The notes below the pieces were generated by a model. That model saw only the letters and a list, made by a program, of their open reading frames with translations. It did not search any database and was not told the origin of the DNA. DNA of 64,000 nt from Bretschneidera sinensis. Its lineage: Eukaryota; Streptophyta; Magnoliopsida; Brassicales; Akaniaceae. The translations under genes were made by a program, and so were the position numbers. How positions within the stretch are numbered: the stretch's first letter is position 1; each line of letters opens with the position of its first letter. Where the stretch lies: contig CM043702.1 in the NCBI GenBank assembly GCA_023935145.1, positions 76,378,820 through 76,442,819 of the forward strand, written 5' to 3'. Positions 47,601-54,793 of this stretch are shown here, piece after piece.

Positions 47601-50600
47601 GTCGCCGTTGCAAGCATCTTTCCAATCCATAAATGTTCTTGTCCATTGATCTCCGATGTCCTGTTTCTAGTCCGACGTGCCTCCCCCATCAATCTCTAGC
47701 AGTCGACGATGTGATGGCCCTCAATTTTTGGTTTTGCAACAGATGCTCAATGAAGAAGAAAGGAAGAAGATGGGTGATGGAGAACACGAGGAAGATTAGA
47801 ATTAGGGATTTTAATCTAGGAATTGGGGGATATTTTAGTTATGGGGAAAATTATGTAATTTGGAAATATTATGGGTGACTAGGTGTAAATTTTCATATTT
47901 TAGTTTCTTTATCAGTCTAGGACTAAGGCTTTAAGATCTCTATATAAGGTGTCTCTATGTCATTTTTAGTCAGCTTGGAATTAATAAAAATGAGTTTATG
48001 GAAGTTAAAAACTCTATGATTGAGTTGTTTTGTGCCATGTGATTTGGTTTGTGGTTCTTTGTGTCCATGTGATTTGGATCGTTTTATCTTTATTTCCTTG
48101 TTTTTACAAAAAAAATGTGCTACTGTATTGCATCATGTGGTATCATAGCCAAAAGTTCCCCTACTCAATTTTCTTTTGGCTCTTATACCACTTGACGTGG
48201 TACAATAGCAAAAAAAAAATTGTAAAAACAAGGAAATAAAGATAAAACGATTCAAATCACATAAATCTTCCCAAATCACATGGGAACCGCAATCTAAATC
48301 ACATGGACGTGAAGGACCGCAACCAAATCACATGGCGCGAAACAACTCATTCACAGAGTTTTTGATTTCCATAATCTCATTTTTATTAATTCCAAGCTGA
48401 CTACAAATGATATAAGGACCCATTTTATATATCGATCTTAAAACCCTAGTCCTAGACTGATAAGGAAACTGAAATGTGAAAGGAAACTGAAATGTGAAAA
48501 TTAACAACACCTAGATACCAATAATAATTTTTTATTACACAATTATCCCCATAATATTAACTACACCACGAACGTGACTGGCAAGCCATTTCCGACCGAC
48601 CCTCAAGAGCCTAGCTCTGGGCTCTGATCTACCACGGATCCATCTGGTCGGATTCGACCCGCACGCCAGCTCAAATACGCGCCTGACCCAAGTTTGTCAA
48701 CAGCTTCGAACCGAGCCGTGAGCAAACCGAGTCGAGACTAGAGCCTGTTGAGCCAAGCTAAGCCATTGCATAAAAAAATACTTTTGCCTTTGCCTTACCA
48801 TTTACTGTATGCTTCCTTTTGTTTCTTTGTCCTTTGATTTTAAAAAAAAAAAACAGAAAACAAATAGAGAAAAAAAAGGGACTTTATGTTTTGAGTTTTG
48901 TCAATTTTGGTTGTATTATGACTACTCATACGGCGGAAAAGATTTTGTTTTGCAAGATCAAATTTTGGATGAATACAAGCGTATGGGTGAGCTGAGATCT
49001 CTATGGACAAGGTACAAATAGCACTCTTTTTGTCAACATTGGAAAGAAGAATATAAAGTACTTGGTTGTTGTGTTCGTATTAAGGAGTGAAATCTAGCAT
49101 GTCTATATCGGTAGTATGAGACAGCCCCAAGCAAGGTTGAGGTCCATGCTAAAGAAGAGATTCAAGTTCAAGACCAAGATGCCAACAAAGATGACGGACA
49201 GTCGACGACTAGCTTGATGTTGTTGAGCATTCCGAGTCAGTTCCATGTGAGGTTATCTTAATCGAACCAATCCAGCAAGATGACGAGTTTGTTGAGCACA
49301 TTGAGGCGGTTGAAAAGGTTCACGACAACTAGGAAGATAAGGTTGATTGTAAGATTGAGGCTCTAGTGGATACACCTGTCCTTGATATGGAGTTTATCCT
49401 CCCTACCTGGTTTCAAGTACCTCGGTAACAAACATTTCCAACGAAATTTGTTTCGCCTTCAAAGATTTTCATGATCATACTTTGTTTCTCCACACCTTGG
49501 AGCTCATGCTTCTCTGGAACATTTTTCAACTCGAGGAAGAGTTCTTTCCAATTGATGGAGAACACGAGGAATATTAGAATTAGAGATTTTAATCTAGGAA
49601 TTGGGGGATATTTTAATTATAGGGATAATTATGTAAACAGGAACTATTATGGGTTTCTAGATGTAGTTAGTTTTCATATTTCAATTTCCTTATCAGTCTA
49701 GGACTAGAGCTTTAAGATCTCTATATAAGAGGTGTCCTTACATCATTTGTAGTCAGCTTGGAATTAATAAAAATGAGATTATGGAAATCAAAAACTCTGT
49801 CATTAAGTTGTTTCGCGCCATGTGATTTGGTTGCGGTTCTTCGCGTCCATGTGATTTGGATTGCAATTCCCATGTGATTTGGATTGCGGTTCCCATGTGA
49901 TTTGGGAAGATCCATGTGATTTTTTTCCTCGTTTTATCTTTATTTCCTTGTTTTTACAATTTTTTGCTACTGTATTGCGTCAATGGGTTCTTTGGGTTTT
50001 GTTTGTGATGTAAATCCGACTCGGACCCAACTGCTTGATCTGGATCTTTTGGCCTGTGTTGACCCGATCAGGATCCACCCCGAATTTGGCCATTGATGTT
50101 GAAGAAGGCCCATTCCGACTCGTTTTATGAATCCAGCCCATGTAAAGCAACCTATTTCAGTCAAAGTCAAAGTCTAAATCAAGACAATGTCATAGTCTCG
50201 TTGATCCAGTATACTTAGATCTTGTCCAAGGATCGTGTTGATCCATTATCAGTAGGTTGTGGTGTCTTTAGTGTTGTGGTTCGTGTTGACCCGGTGTTGT
50301 TTGTCTTGTTGACTTGGTTCTGTTATGGGTTTTGTTGAATGTGAGATTGGATCCATCTTTAACAAGTTGGATGAGTTTATTTGTAACAAGTTGGTGCATG
50401 TGCATGCTCCAACTTGAGGGGGTGTGTTGAGATACAGTTTCCTAATTCTATATGTATTAGGTTTTCCTTATTGGTTTATATTTTCCTCTTCCTATTAGGA
50501 TTTTTATTCTTACGTCTATATATATGCTTGTTGGCTAACACAAAAATAATAATAAGATTCTACAATATATCTATTCAATCTCTGTCTCTCTCTCTCTCTC

Positions 50601-53063
50601 TCTAAACCCTAATCTAAATCTGAACAAGAAGAATTACTCTTTAAACAACATCAGACTATAATTTGAATAGGGGTAGATTTTCCGGTATAAAGTGGGTTTT
50701 CTTACATTTGAGGTAAAATACAAATTTCACCCTTGTACTCTGTGTGCAGTCTCTAATTGCACCCTTTATTTGAGACTAATGACTCTTTGAACTTCATCAT
50801 AATTCCTAATAGGTACCTTCTGTTAATTTGGTTGTCAATTTTAACGGAATACTCTTTTAAACATTTTTATTTATCTTCTTTCTGTTATTATGATTTACTT
50901 ATTTATCCAGTTAGCGTAATACTCTTCATCATTTCATTCCAACTCAAAATCAATCACAAATCTCCCCAGTCAATCCTCCATAAATCCCAATAACCAAAAT
51001 TCACATCTTCAACCGGACCTAGTAGATCTGCAATTAAACTCATACCAGATATAAAACTAAAATAAAAAGAAAAAAAATGCTTTAAAAACAGATATGTGGC
51101 GTTGCAGGCACTGCTGCACGCATTGCATCTCCATATGGCACTGCTGTGCGGGACACCGTCATGCTGATGCACACTGAGAGAGAGAGAGAGTCTATATGAC
51201 ACTGCTGTTCGGGGCACCGTCATGCTGCTGTGCGGAAGAGAGAGAGAATAATTTAGGGGATCTTGCTACAGAGAAAGAGCTTCAAGAGAGAGATGCCCTT
51301 CTGAGCTTCGCGGAGAGAGAGTGCAGACCTCAGAGAGAGAGAGAGACTGAGTGAAGAGCTTTGAGATAGACAGAAAGACTGTTTCCAATCCCAATCTGAA
51401 TTGGGGCCAAAGATGGGATTTCCTACATGAGATGTTGAGCTTTCGGTATTGCCTTTTTACCGCATCCGGGAGCTTGATCTGCCGCACTTGTGGGACTATT
51501 AGTTACTTATTGATGGATTGACTTACTGTAAGTACCTGTTTGGAATTATGGGAAAGTCTGAAGTGCTATTGGGTGCAATCAAAAGTTTAGGGTGCACTTA
51601 GCGATTGCACCCAAAGTAGAAGGGTGCAATATGTATTTTGGCCTAAACTTAAACAAAACTTAATTGAAGCCTCTCAGAAGCTGATTTTAATTTATAACAA
51701 TAGGCGTAGTTTGCTTCAGTTTTATCACTTTCAGCCACATCATTTCACATCCTACGTTGCTGAGCCATTAGAAGGGGTGTACATTTTTCGGTTAAAATCG
51801 AATAAGTGACATAACCGATGAAATTTGCTTCAAATAATTCTGTTATTTGATTAATGGGTGGTTTCGCGAAAAAATATTTGAAAAATTTTGGTCAATACTT
51901 TCAGTTACGGTTTTGAAAACCATACTCAAATTAACCTGTTTAGAGAACTATAAATATAAACCCCAAGTATATTGTAGACTGACCCATTTTTTCTCGTTTT
52001 AGATGATCTCACAAGAGAGAACTGAAAGGCCACAGCTGTCTATCTATCCCTATCTCTTTCTCTCCTTCCATCTATCTCGCGATCCCTCAACTTGTGTTGG
52101 GTTTTTAGTTTTGTTGGATTAGGATTTGTTGATCTGTTTAGTTACTAGAAAAATCAAAGGAAAAGTGAGGAAAGAAGGAAAGAGCCCATAGATGAATTAC
52201 ATAACCAAACTGACTGACTGACTAAAGTTTGTCCAGGTTGTTATTGGTCTTAGAAAATTTGTAACCAAAATTTTTGGTTTATTTCAAAAAGTTTAACAGA
52301 TTGGTCGTTGACGGAATGCGCGACCCAATTGGTGCAACTTCAAAAATGCCTTCTAAAGTAAAATAAAATGCTTTTGTTTCTCTACTGCCCTGTATATGAC
52401 AAATTATGTTTACGCCAGTGTCAGTGTGCATTGAAAAATATCTTGTAGGAGAAAAATGTAAACCTATTTCTGCATATGTGATTCTGGTTTTATGCTCCTT
52501 GGATCTGGCTGTTCTATGAATTAATGCTCCTGAGCACATGCCCGCAACTGTTCTAATCTCTTCCTTGAATTGATTTGCAGAAGTATCAGCCATATGCCTC
52601 GGAACCCAATTTGAGTGGTGCACTTGCTTCCGTCCTTTGGGAACTCAATATCCTATCCAAACATTATCATCCAGTTGTTTCGACAATGGCTTCAAGCATT
52701 TCAAGCATGGATGCTTCTCATGGCCAAGTTTATCTCTCCGTTGTCTCTCCTCAACAGGCTTTTATGGACTCTTCACTTGAACGGGAGTCATTCAACCCAA
52801 AGAATGATGCTCAAAAATCAAATAACAAGAAGAAGAGAGGGAGCACGCCCTCCTTATCGGCTAGTATCGAGCCAGCTTCAGTTGATGAAAATGAGGTGAG
52901 CAAGAAACTCACTGAGCATTTCATGCTTCTTCGTGACATTAAGGAGAATGAGAGATTGAGGAGTGAGTTGGATCTTACAACAGCATCCCTGCAGTTATAT
53001 GAAGTATTTAAGAAGCAAAAGAAGAAACCGAAGTCCAAAACCAAGAAAAAAGAAAATTGTTGA
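23515..53063 (+). CDS. NOC3: Nucleolar complex protein 3 homologue (NOC3), 13 exons, 842 residues
   Basis: Join exons 23515-23681, 24788-24957, 25060-25271, 26531-26739, 26858-26960, 27283-27446, 29571-29709, 36572-36748, 37025-37161, 40748-41077, 41697-41836, 41938-42035 and 52581-53063. All introns are GT-AG; phases agree and the sum is 843 codons with stop. The product matches plant NOC3 in length and wording: N-terminal [20 protein letters not shown], a NOC3p domain at about residues 180-285, a basic stretch near 410, and a CBF/Mak21 domain at about 530-760, then a Lys-rich tail. In yeast Noc3 pairs with Noc2 in late nucleolar/nucleoplasmic pre-60S particles and also aids replication licensing; ribosome assembly in the nucleolus is the likely role here. 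No stop or frameshift is seen, so it should be functional. [10 protein letters not shown] (exon 4) where I recall IVKLALLSLL is a small oddity. Start chosen because it follows the telo-box and begins the conserved N-terminus. Confidence 0.93.
23682..24787 (+). other. NOC3: NOC3 intron 1
   Basis: 1106 bp. AT-rich flanks surround a GC-rich minisatellite (23869-24306). The acceptor TTGTCAG follows a CT-rich run at 24721-24745. Confidence 0.85.
23869..24306. repeat. GC-rich 123-bp minisatellite in intron 1
   Basis: The phrase AAGGCCGAGCAAT starts at 23877, 24083 and 24206, and a partial unit begins near 23960; full units are 123 bp. Each unit carries CAGCATCAGTGCACAC and short inverted pieces such as AGTGCGCACTAGTGCGCA. 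Later units are very similar. The block is unlike the AT-rich surrounding intron. A frame of 151 codons runs through it only because the unit length is a multiple of three. Confidence 0.88.
24788..24957 (+). CDS. NOC3: NOC3 exon 2
   Basis: Completes Lys-56 and runs to the first base of codon 113; it ends with the conserved [20 protein letters not shown] stretch. Donor GTATAA. Confidence 0.92.
25060..25271 (+). CDS. NOC3: NOC3 exon 3
   Basis: Acceptor GGTGCAG. Acidic segment ([11 protein letters not shown]), then a basic helix ([20 protein letters not shown]) and TPQAAVL, which opens the NOC3p domain. Ends in phase 0 at GTATTG. Confidence 0.92.
25272..26530 (+). other. NOC3: NOC3 intron 3
   Basis: 1259 bp, mostly AT-rich. 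At 25848-25885 a G/C-run block (GGGGGTGCATGCATGGGTG then a run of C) resembles pieces of decayed plant transposons, but no ends or coding motif can be defined. Acceptor TTTGTTTAG. Confidence 0.8.
26531..26739 (+). CDS. NOC3: NOC3 exon 4
   Basis: Residues 184-253, core of the NOC3p domain: [13 protein letters not shown], then [12 protein letters not shown]. Donor GTAGGA. Confidence 0.93.
26858..26960 (+). CDS. NOC3: NOC3 exon 5
   Basis: Residues 253-287: [19 protein letters not shown] and [12 protein letters not shown], the most conserved stretch of plant NOC3. Ends in phase 0. Confidence 0.93.
27283..27446 (+). CDS. NOC3: NOC3 exon 6
   Basis: Residues 288-342: [31 protein letters not shown]. 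Helical repeat-like region after the NOC3p domain. Donor GTTTTG. Confidence 0.92.
27447..29570 (+). other. NOC3: NOC3 intron 6
   Basis: 2124 bp. Holds a gypsy integrase-tail fragment on the minus strand (28690-29190) with an internal duplication; the rest is AT-rich with nothing recognised. The acceptor is TTGTTGACAG. Confidence 0.8.
28690..29190 (-). mobile_element. Gypsy integrase C-terminal fragment, duplicated
   Basis: Read on the minus strand, 28925-28693 gives NAYLIELP then FNVSDL, the end of many plant gypsy integrases. Reading 29190-28985 gives [23 protein letters not shown] and again NAYLIELPP. The shared piece (TGGCAGCTCTATCAAATAGG on the plus strand) occurs at about 28873 and 29006, about 133 bp apart. 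Stops and lost context make it a dead fragment. Confidence 0.6.
29571..29709 (+). CDS. NOC3: NOC3 exon 7
   Basis: Residues 342-388: [20 protein letters not shown] and [17 protein letters not shown]. Ends in phase 0 at GTATTTG. Confidence 0.93.
30350..32970 (+). pseudogene. LINE ORF1-like region
   Basis: Broken frames include [20 protein letters not shown] and [16 protein letters not shown] (30600-30820), and [16 protein letters not shown] (31398-31634). These resemble ORF1 proteins linked to plant LINEs of this type, but I recognise no defined domain. Position before the endonuclease is the main support. Confidence 0.4.
30515..30766. repeat. Two tandem 126-bp copies in LINE ORF1
   Basis: GCTATGACTTTCCAGAAATG starts at 30515 and again at 30641. 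The copies are about 90 percent alike by eye, so this is older than the 155-bp duplication in the other LINE. Confidence 0.85.
32981..35640 (+). pseudogene. LINE ORF2: endonuclease and reverse transcriptase
   Basis: Endonuclease: [11 protein letters not shown] at 32981, [18 protein letters not shown] and LSWK at 33480-33550. [33 protein letters not shown] then [12 protein letters not shown] (34630-34700), [16 protein letters not shown] (34800), and [11 protein letters not shown] (34940), where the catalytic FADD reads FAND. Many stops. A loss of the second Asp in the RT box shows catalytic death even ignoring stops. Confidence 0.8.
34419..34498. repeat. Exact 40-bp tandem duplication in LINE RT
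   Basis: 34419-34458 is repeated without change at 34459-34498 (begins TGTTACTAGTCTCTATAAG). It shifts the RT frame. Confidence 0.9.
36572..36748 (+). CDS. NOC3: NOC3 exon 8
   Basis: Residues 389-447: [14 protein letters not shown], then a Lys-rich likely nuclear/nucleolar targeting stretch ([22 protein letters not shown]). Ends in phase 0. Confidence 0.93.
37025..37161 (+). CDS. NOC3: NOC3 exon 9
   Basis: Residues 448-493: [20 protein letters not shown]. The acceptor is ATCAACAG and donor GTAATG. Two bases of codon 493 (Ser after joining) lie here. Confidence 0.93.
37560..37813. mobile_element. Stowaway-type MITE
   Basis: About 250 bp with ends CTCCCATCTGTCCCAT and (reverse complement) CTCCCTCCATCCCAT, the well-known CTCCCTCCGTCCC Stowaway terminus. 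Flanked by TA on each side (37560-37561; 37812-37813), as expected for Tc1/mariner-related elements. Non-coding. Confidence 0.85.
39245..39500. repeat. Degenerate GACCCGAAC-like repeat
   Basis: Variants of GACCCGAA/GACTCAAA recur roughly every 10 bases (GACTCGAAAACCCGACCCGA; TTGACCCGAACTGGAAATT; GACCTGGACCCGA). Such tracts occur in plant transposons and intergenic DNA. No protein or structure is implied. Confidence 0.6.
40748..41077 (+). CDS. NOC3: NOC3 exon 10
   Basis: Residues 493-603: [25 protein letters not shown], then [10 protein letters not shown] and [20 protein letters not shown], the first half of the CBF/Mak21 domain. Donor GTAAGT. Confidence 0.93.
41078..41696 (+). other. NOC3: NOC3 intron 10
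   Basis: 619 bp, T-rich, with a short TA run at 41569-41585. Nothing else recognised. Acceptor GAACAG. Confidence 0.85.
41697..41836 (+). CDS. NOC3: NOC3 exon 11
   Basis: Residues 603-650: [36 protein letters not shown], in the CBF/Mak21 domain. Donor GTCTGT. Confidence 0.93.
41938..42035 (+). CDS. NOC3: NOC3 exon 12
   Basis: Residues 650-682: [20 protein letters not shown] and [10 protein letters not shown]. Followed at once by donor GTAAGT of the 10.5-kb intron. Confidence 0.93.
42199..42315 (+). repeat. Left LTR of outer element, first part
   Basis: Matches 50425-50540 on the right. Interrupted at GTTCC by the copia element; continues at 47170. Confidence 0.85.
42316..42553 (-). repeat. 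3' LTR of the intron-12 copia element
   Basis: Matches 46924-47164 with many small changes. Minus-strand text just inside it, CTTGAGGGTG, is the probable polypurine tract end. Confidence 0.88.
42640..44245 (-). pseudogene. Copia RT-RNase H, degenerate
   Basis: RNase [21 protein letters not shown] and [16 protein letters not shown] at 43011-42751, with [12 protein letters not shown] just after a stop. RT catalytic box [13 protein letters not shown] at about 43466-43431, where Y of YVDD is C. Other RT pieces are scattered over frames. Confidence 0.75.
44246..44900 (-). pseudogene. Copia integrase, degenerate
   Basis: Frames 44867-44649 and 44632-44246. The catalytic-Glu region reads [21 protein letters not shown]; downstream are [17 protein letters not shown] and [17 protein letters not shown], usual after copia integrases. 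The TPQ of the consensus is TSQ. Confidence 0.78.
45440..46560 (-). pseudogene. Copia gag and protease trace
   Basis: Gag (UBN2-like): [20 protein letters not shown] and [15 protein letters not shown] at 46107-45841, ending in a Gly/Arg-rich stretch [18 protein letters not shown] protease active-site trace reads DFGPS near 45490. Stops throughout the upstream part. Confidence 0.65.
46924..47164 (-). repeat. 5' LTR of the intron-12 copia element
   Basis: 241 bp, TG at 46924 and CA at 47163-47164, followed by target duplication GTTCC. Confidence 0.88.
47165..47251 (+). repeat. Left LTR of outer element, second part
   Basis: Starts with the duplicated GTTCC target bases (47165-47169), then the text found in the right LTR before its AACA end. 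Confidence 0.85.
47775..48135 (+). repeat. Left LTR of the small element
   Basis: 361 bp. Contains two CATGTGATTTGG motifs. Confidence 0.88.
48193..48556 (-). repeat. Inverted LTR copy in the small element
   Basis: Reverse-complement match to the LTR, lacking its first approximately 60 bases. Four CATGTGATTTGG-like motifs. With the left LTR and both primer sites it forms a palindrome with about 360-bp arms and a centre at about 48164. Confidence 0.85.
49553..49982 (+). repeat. Right LTR of the small element
   Basis: 430 bp; longer than the left LTR chiefly because CATGTGATTTGG-like motifs number five instead of two. Confidence 0.88.
50425..50625 (+). repeat. Right LTR of outer element
   Basis: 201 bp, TG at 50425, CA at 50624-50625. 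Contains a (TC)n run at 50583-50603. Confidence 0.85.
50711..51643. mobile_element. Possible non-autonomous TIR element
   Basis: The left end GGTAAAATACAAATTTCACC and the reverse complement of the right end (GGCCAAAATACATATTGCACC) agree at most positions over about 22 bases. Inside are GA runs (51177-51192; 51338-51346) and a duplicated block of about 60 bp (CACTGCTGTGCGG at about 51140 and CACTGCTGTTCGG at about 51200). No transposase and no clear target duplication, so the family is undetermined. Confidence 0.4.
52581..53063 (+). CDS. NOC3: NOC3 exon 13 and stop
   Basis: Residues 683-842: [20 protein letters not shown] and [14 protein letters not shown] complete the CBF/Mak21 domain; then a polar linker ([11 protein letters not shown]), a helix ([16 protein letters not shown]) and a Lys-rich tail ending KKKENC. 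TGA at 53061-53063. Confidence 0.93.
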   Translation, partial: KYQPYASEPNLSGALASVLWELNILSKHYHPVVSTMASSISSMDASHGQVYLSVVSPQQAFMDSSLERESFNPKNDAQKSNNKKKRGSTPSLSASIEPASVDENEVSKKLTEHFMLLRDIKENERLRSELDLTTASLQLYEVFKKQKKKPKSKTKKKENC

Positions 53064-53180
53064 CTGTATTTTGAACCTTAAAATTTTGAAAATGCTGTAT
53101 TGATATAATTTTGCATTATTTATAAAATTATTCTTTTGTTTTGATGCTAATGAAAGTAGTCAATACTTGTGTATTTAACA
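53064..53180 (+). other. NOC3: Probable NOC3 3' UTR and poly(A) region
   Basis: AT-rich with TTGTTTTGATG then AATGAA (53149-53154), a loose near-upstream element for plant polyadenylation. No exact AATAAA. The cleavage site is not determined. Confidence 0.35.
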
Positions 53181-53672
53181 TTTGTTGTATATCCCCATTT
53201 CCGACCACTTCTTTTCGGAGTAATTGAGAAAGAAATGGCCTATCCTTTGGGAGCGAGTTTCATGGATCCAGGCATGCAGCATATGTTAAGGAATCATATC
53301 CTGATTTTCAAGTTTTAGAATACATTAATGATACTAAAGGATCAAAAATAAATAGCACTCCTACTCTACTTGGTTATTAACCTTTTGGTTTTGTTAAACA
53401 GAAGTAAAAGAAAGAAAGTTCCTATCAACAGGTTTTCCCCAAAATTCGCGAGTTAGACTCCCAGCAAAAGCACGTGGGTTGTAATTTTATTTTACTAACC
53501 ATTTTTGTTCCGGAGTCAGTCAGTTTGCTTGGCGACTGCCATCAAGTAGATTTTGGTCTTCACAAGTTTGGTTTCATTGCTAAGTTAGAGGTACCTCAAG
53601 AACCCAAGAGCTCCAAGCGATAAATCAATCGGAAAATAACTAGGTATATTCTTCACAAGGTCGGTATCTAAT
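53181..53672. other. Intergenic, nothing recognised
   Basis: No ORF, repeat or element end was recognised between the NOC3 3' region and the hAT remnant. Confidence 0.5.
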
Positions 53673-54793
53673 TAGTGAGGGATCCTAATTTTTTTTGGTT
53701 ATTGGCGACGGTATATACAAACATTCATTCAATAAATATATATATAATTAAAAATAAAAGTAATATAAATATTGATAATATTTTTTTTTTCACAAAACAA
53801 AAGTAATTTTTTATTTATTTCTTAACTCGAATACATGCTTTTTATTCATAATCATTAACATTTTCTTTTTATTCCAAAAACTAATAAAAAGAAAACACAT
53901 GTACTTATTCTATTTACAATTGTTTTTTTTTTTTTTTTTACGTAATCTCATTTTTTGAAATCGACATAGGATTTTTTCGTTTGCAATGCTATCGAAAGTA
54001 TTCCTTTTAATACTATCAAAAACATCAATTTCAATAAATTTAATCATGCAATCATTCAACCATTCATTCCTTTTAGTATATAGAGCACAAATAATATCCT
54101 TAAAACATCCCATTTTCTTTTGACAATGTTGACACAAATTCTTCACTAAGAGATAAATATAAAATAAGTCTAATTTCTTCAAACCTTACAATAAACAATG
54201 GAAAAATAAAATGGTTGACGAGAGAAAAAAATAAACATTCCAAGCAACATTGATCAGGTTGTTGTCTTCTATTCTTTTCCTGTATATCTACAAATTCAAT
54301 TATAAATCATATGAGCTAAATATTTTGCATCAAGGTAATTAAATTAATCCCACAATTTTTATTCTGCAAGAGTATAACAACATTACATTCATGATCATTA
54401 TTTAAAATCAATGAAAAATACATCAAAACAATAAAATAAATAGGCAAGGAAATTAAAGAAAAAAAAAAGTGAGTGGCTCATCCTCCGTTGTAGTCAGCCT
54501 TGAGAAGATCAAGATAAGACAGAAAATTATGGTGCGCGATGAATGAGCGAACGACTGACGAGCGACGAACATTGACGACAAGGAGATGAGAATGTGAAAA
54601 GAGTTTCAAACTGTCTCACCGAGTGTGAGAGGAGAGCCAGAGAGAAAACGATGGGTAGTGTTTTGCTTGGTTGAGGAGTGTTAGGTTTTCAAATTTATGA
54701 GGGCAATTACACATTTTAAGTGTGGTAAATATGTAAACATCTATAAACTAATTTTATTTTAAAAAAATCAAGTGGGGACAGCTTCCCTCACTA
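53673..54793 (-). mobile_element. Internally deleted hAT transposon remnant
   Basis: Ends TAGTGAGGGA (53673-53682) and its near inverted copy TCCCTCACTA (54784-54793) bound 1.1 kb. Inside on the minus strand is the tail of a hAT transposase. The 8-bp flanks (before 53673 and after 54793) do not match well, so the ends need checking. Confidence 0.55.
53910..54182 (-). pseudogene. hAT transposase C-terminal dimerisation remnant
   Basis: A 90-residue frame includes KRNEWLNDCMIKFIEIDVFDSI and ANEKILCRFQKMRLRKK. I recall 'WMNDCLVTYIEKDIF...I..EVIMQRFQNMKTRR' as the end of plant hAT transposases. A short internal duplication (FDSIKRNTFDSI) is present. The catalytic part is missing. Confidence 0.55.

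Larger units (their letters stand above)
47775..49982 (+). mobile_element. Small LTR element carrying an inverted third LTR copy
   Basis: LTRs 47775-48135 and 49553-49982 both begin TGATGGAGAACACGAGGAA and end in GC(A/G)TCA. Perfect target duplication ATGGG (47770-47774; 49983-49987). Primer site TGGTATCATAGCC at 48138-48150. A third LTR copy lies inverted at 48193-48556, with its own inverted primer site (48178-48190). No pol motif is visible in 48557-49552. TCGAGGAAGAGTTCTTTCC before the right LTR recalls the 3' end of gypsy pol genes. Total 2.2 kb, non-autonomous. Confidence 0.88.
42199..50625 (+). mobile_element. Outer LTR element in intron 12, with two nested insertions
   Basis: About 201-bp LTRs: left copy 42199-42315 plus 47170-47251, right copy 50425-50625; both start TGTTGAGATA and end AACA after CTAA/ATC-rich text. 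Primer site TGGTATTAGAGC at 47252-47263 and polypurine AACTTGAGGGGG at 50411-50422 set plus orientation. Flanks AGGAG (42194-42198) and AGAAG (50626-50630) look like a target duplication with one change. Its own interior (47252-47774; 49983-50410) shows no gag or pol, so it is a deleted or non-autonomous element. Confidence 0.85.
42036..52580 (+). other. NOC3: NOC3 intron 12 (10.5 kb), filled by nested LTR elements
   Basis: 10545 bp. 42199-50625 is an outer LTR element holding two others. 50711-51643 may be a TIR element. 51644-52580 shows no element or coding trace. Acceptor TTGATTTGCAG. Confidence 0.88.
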
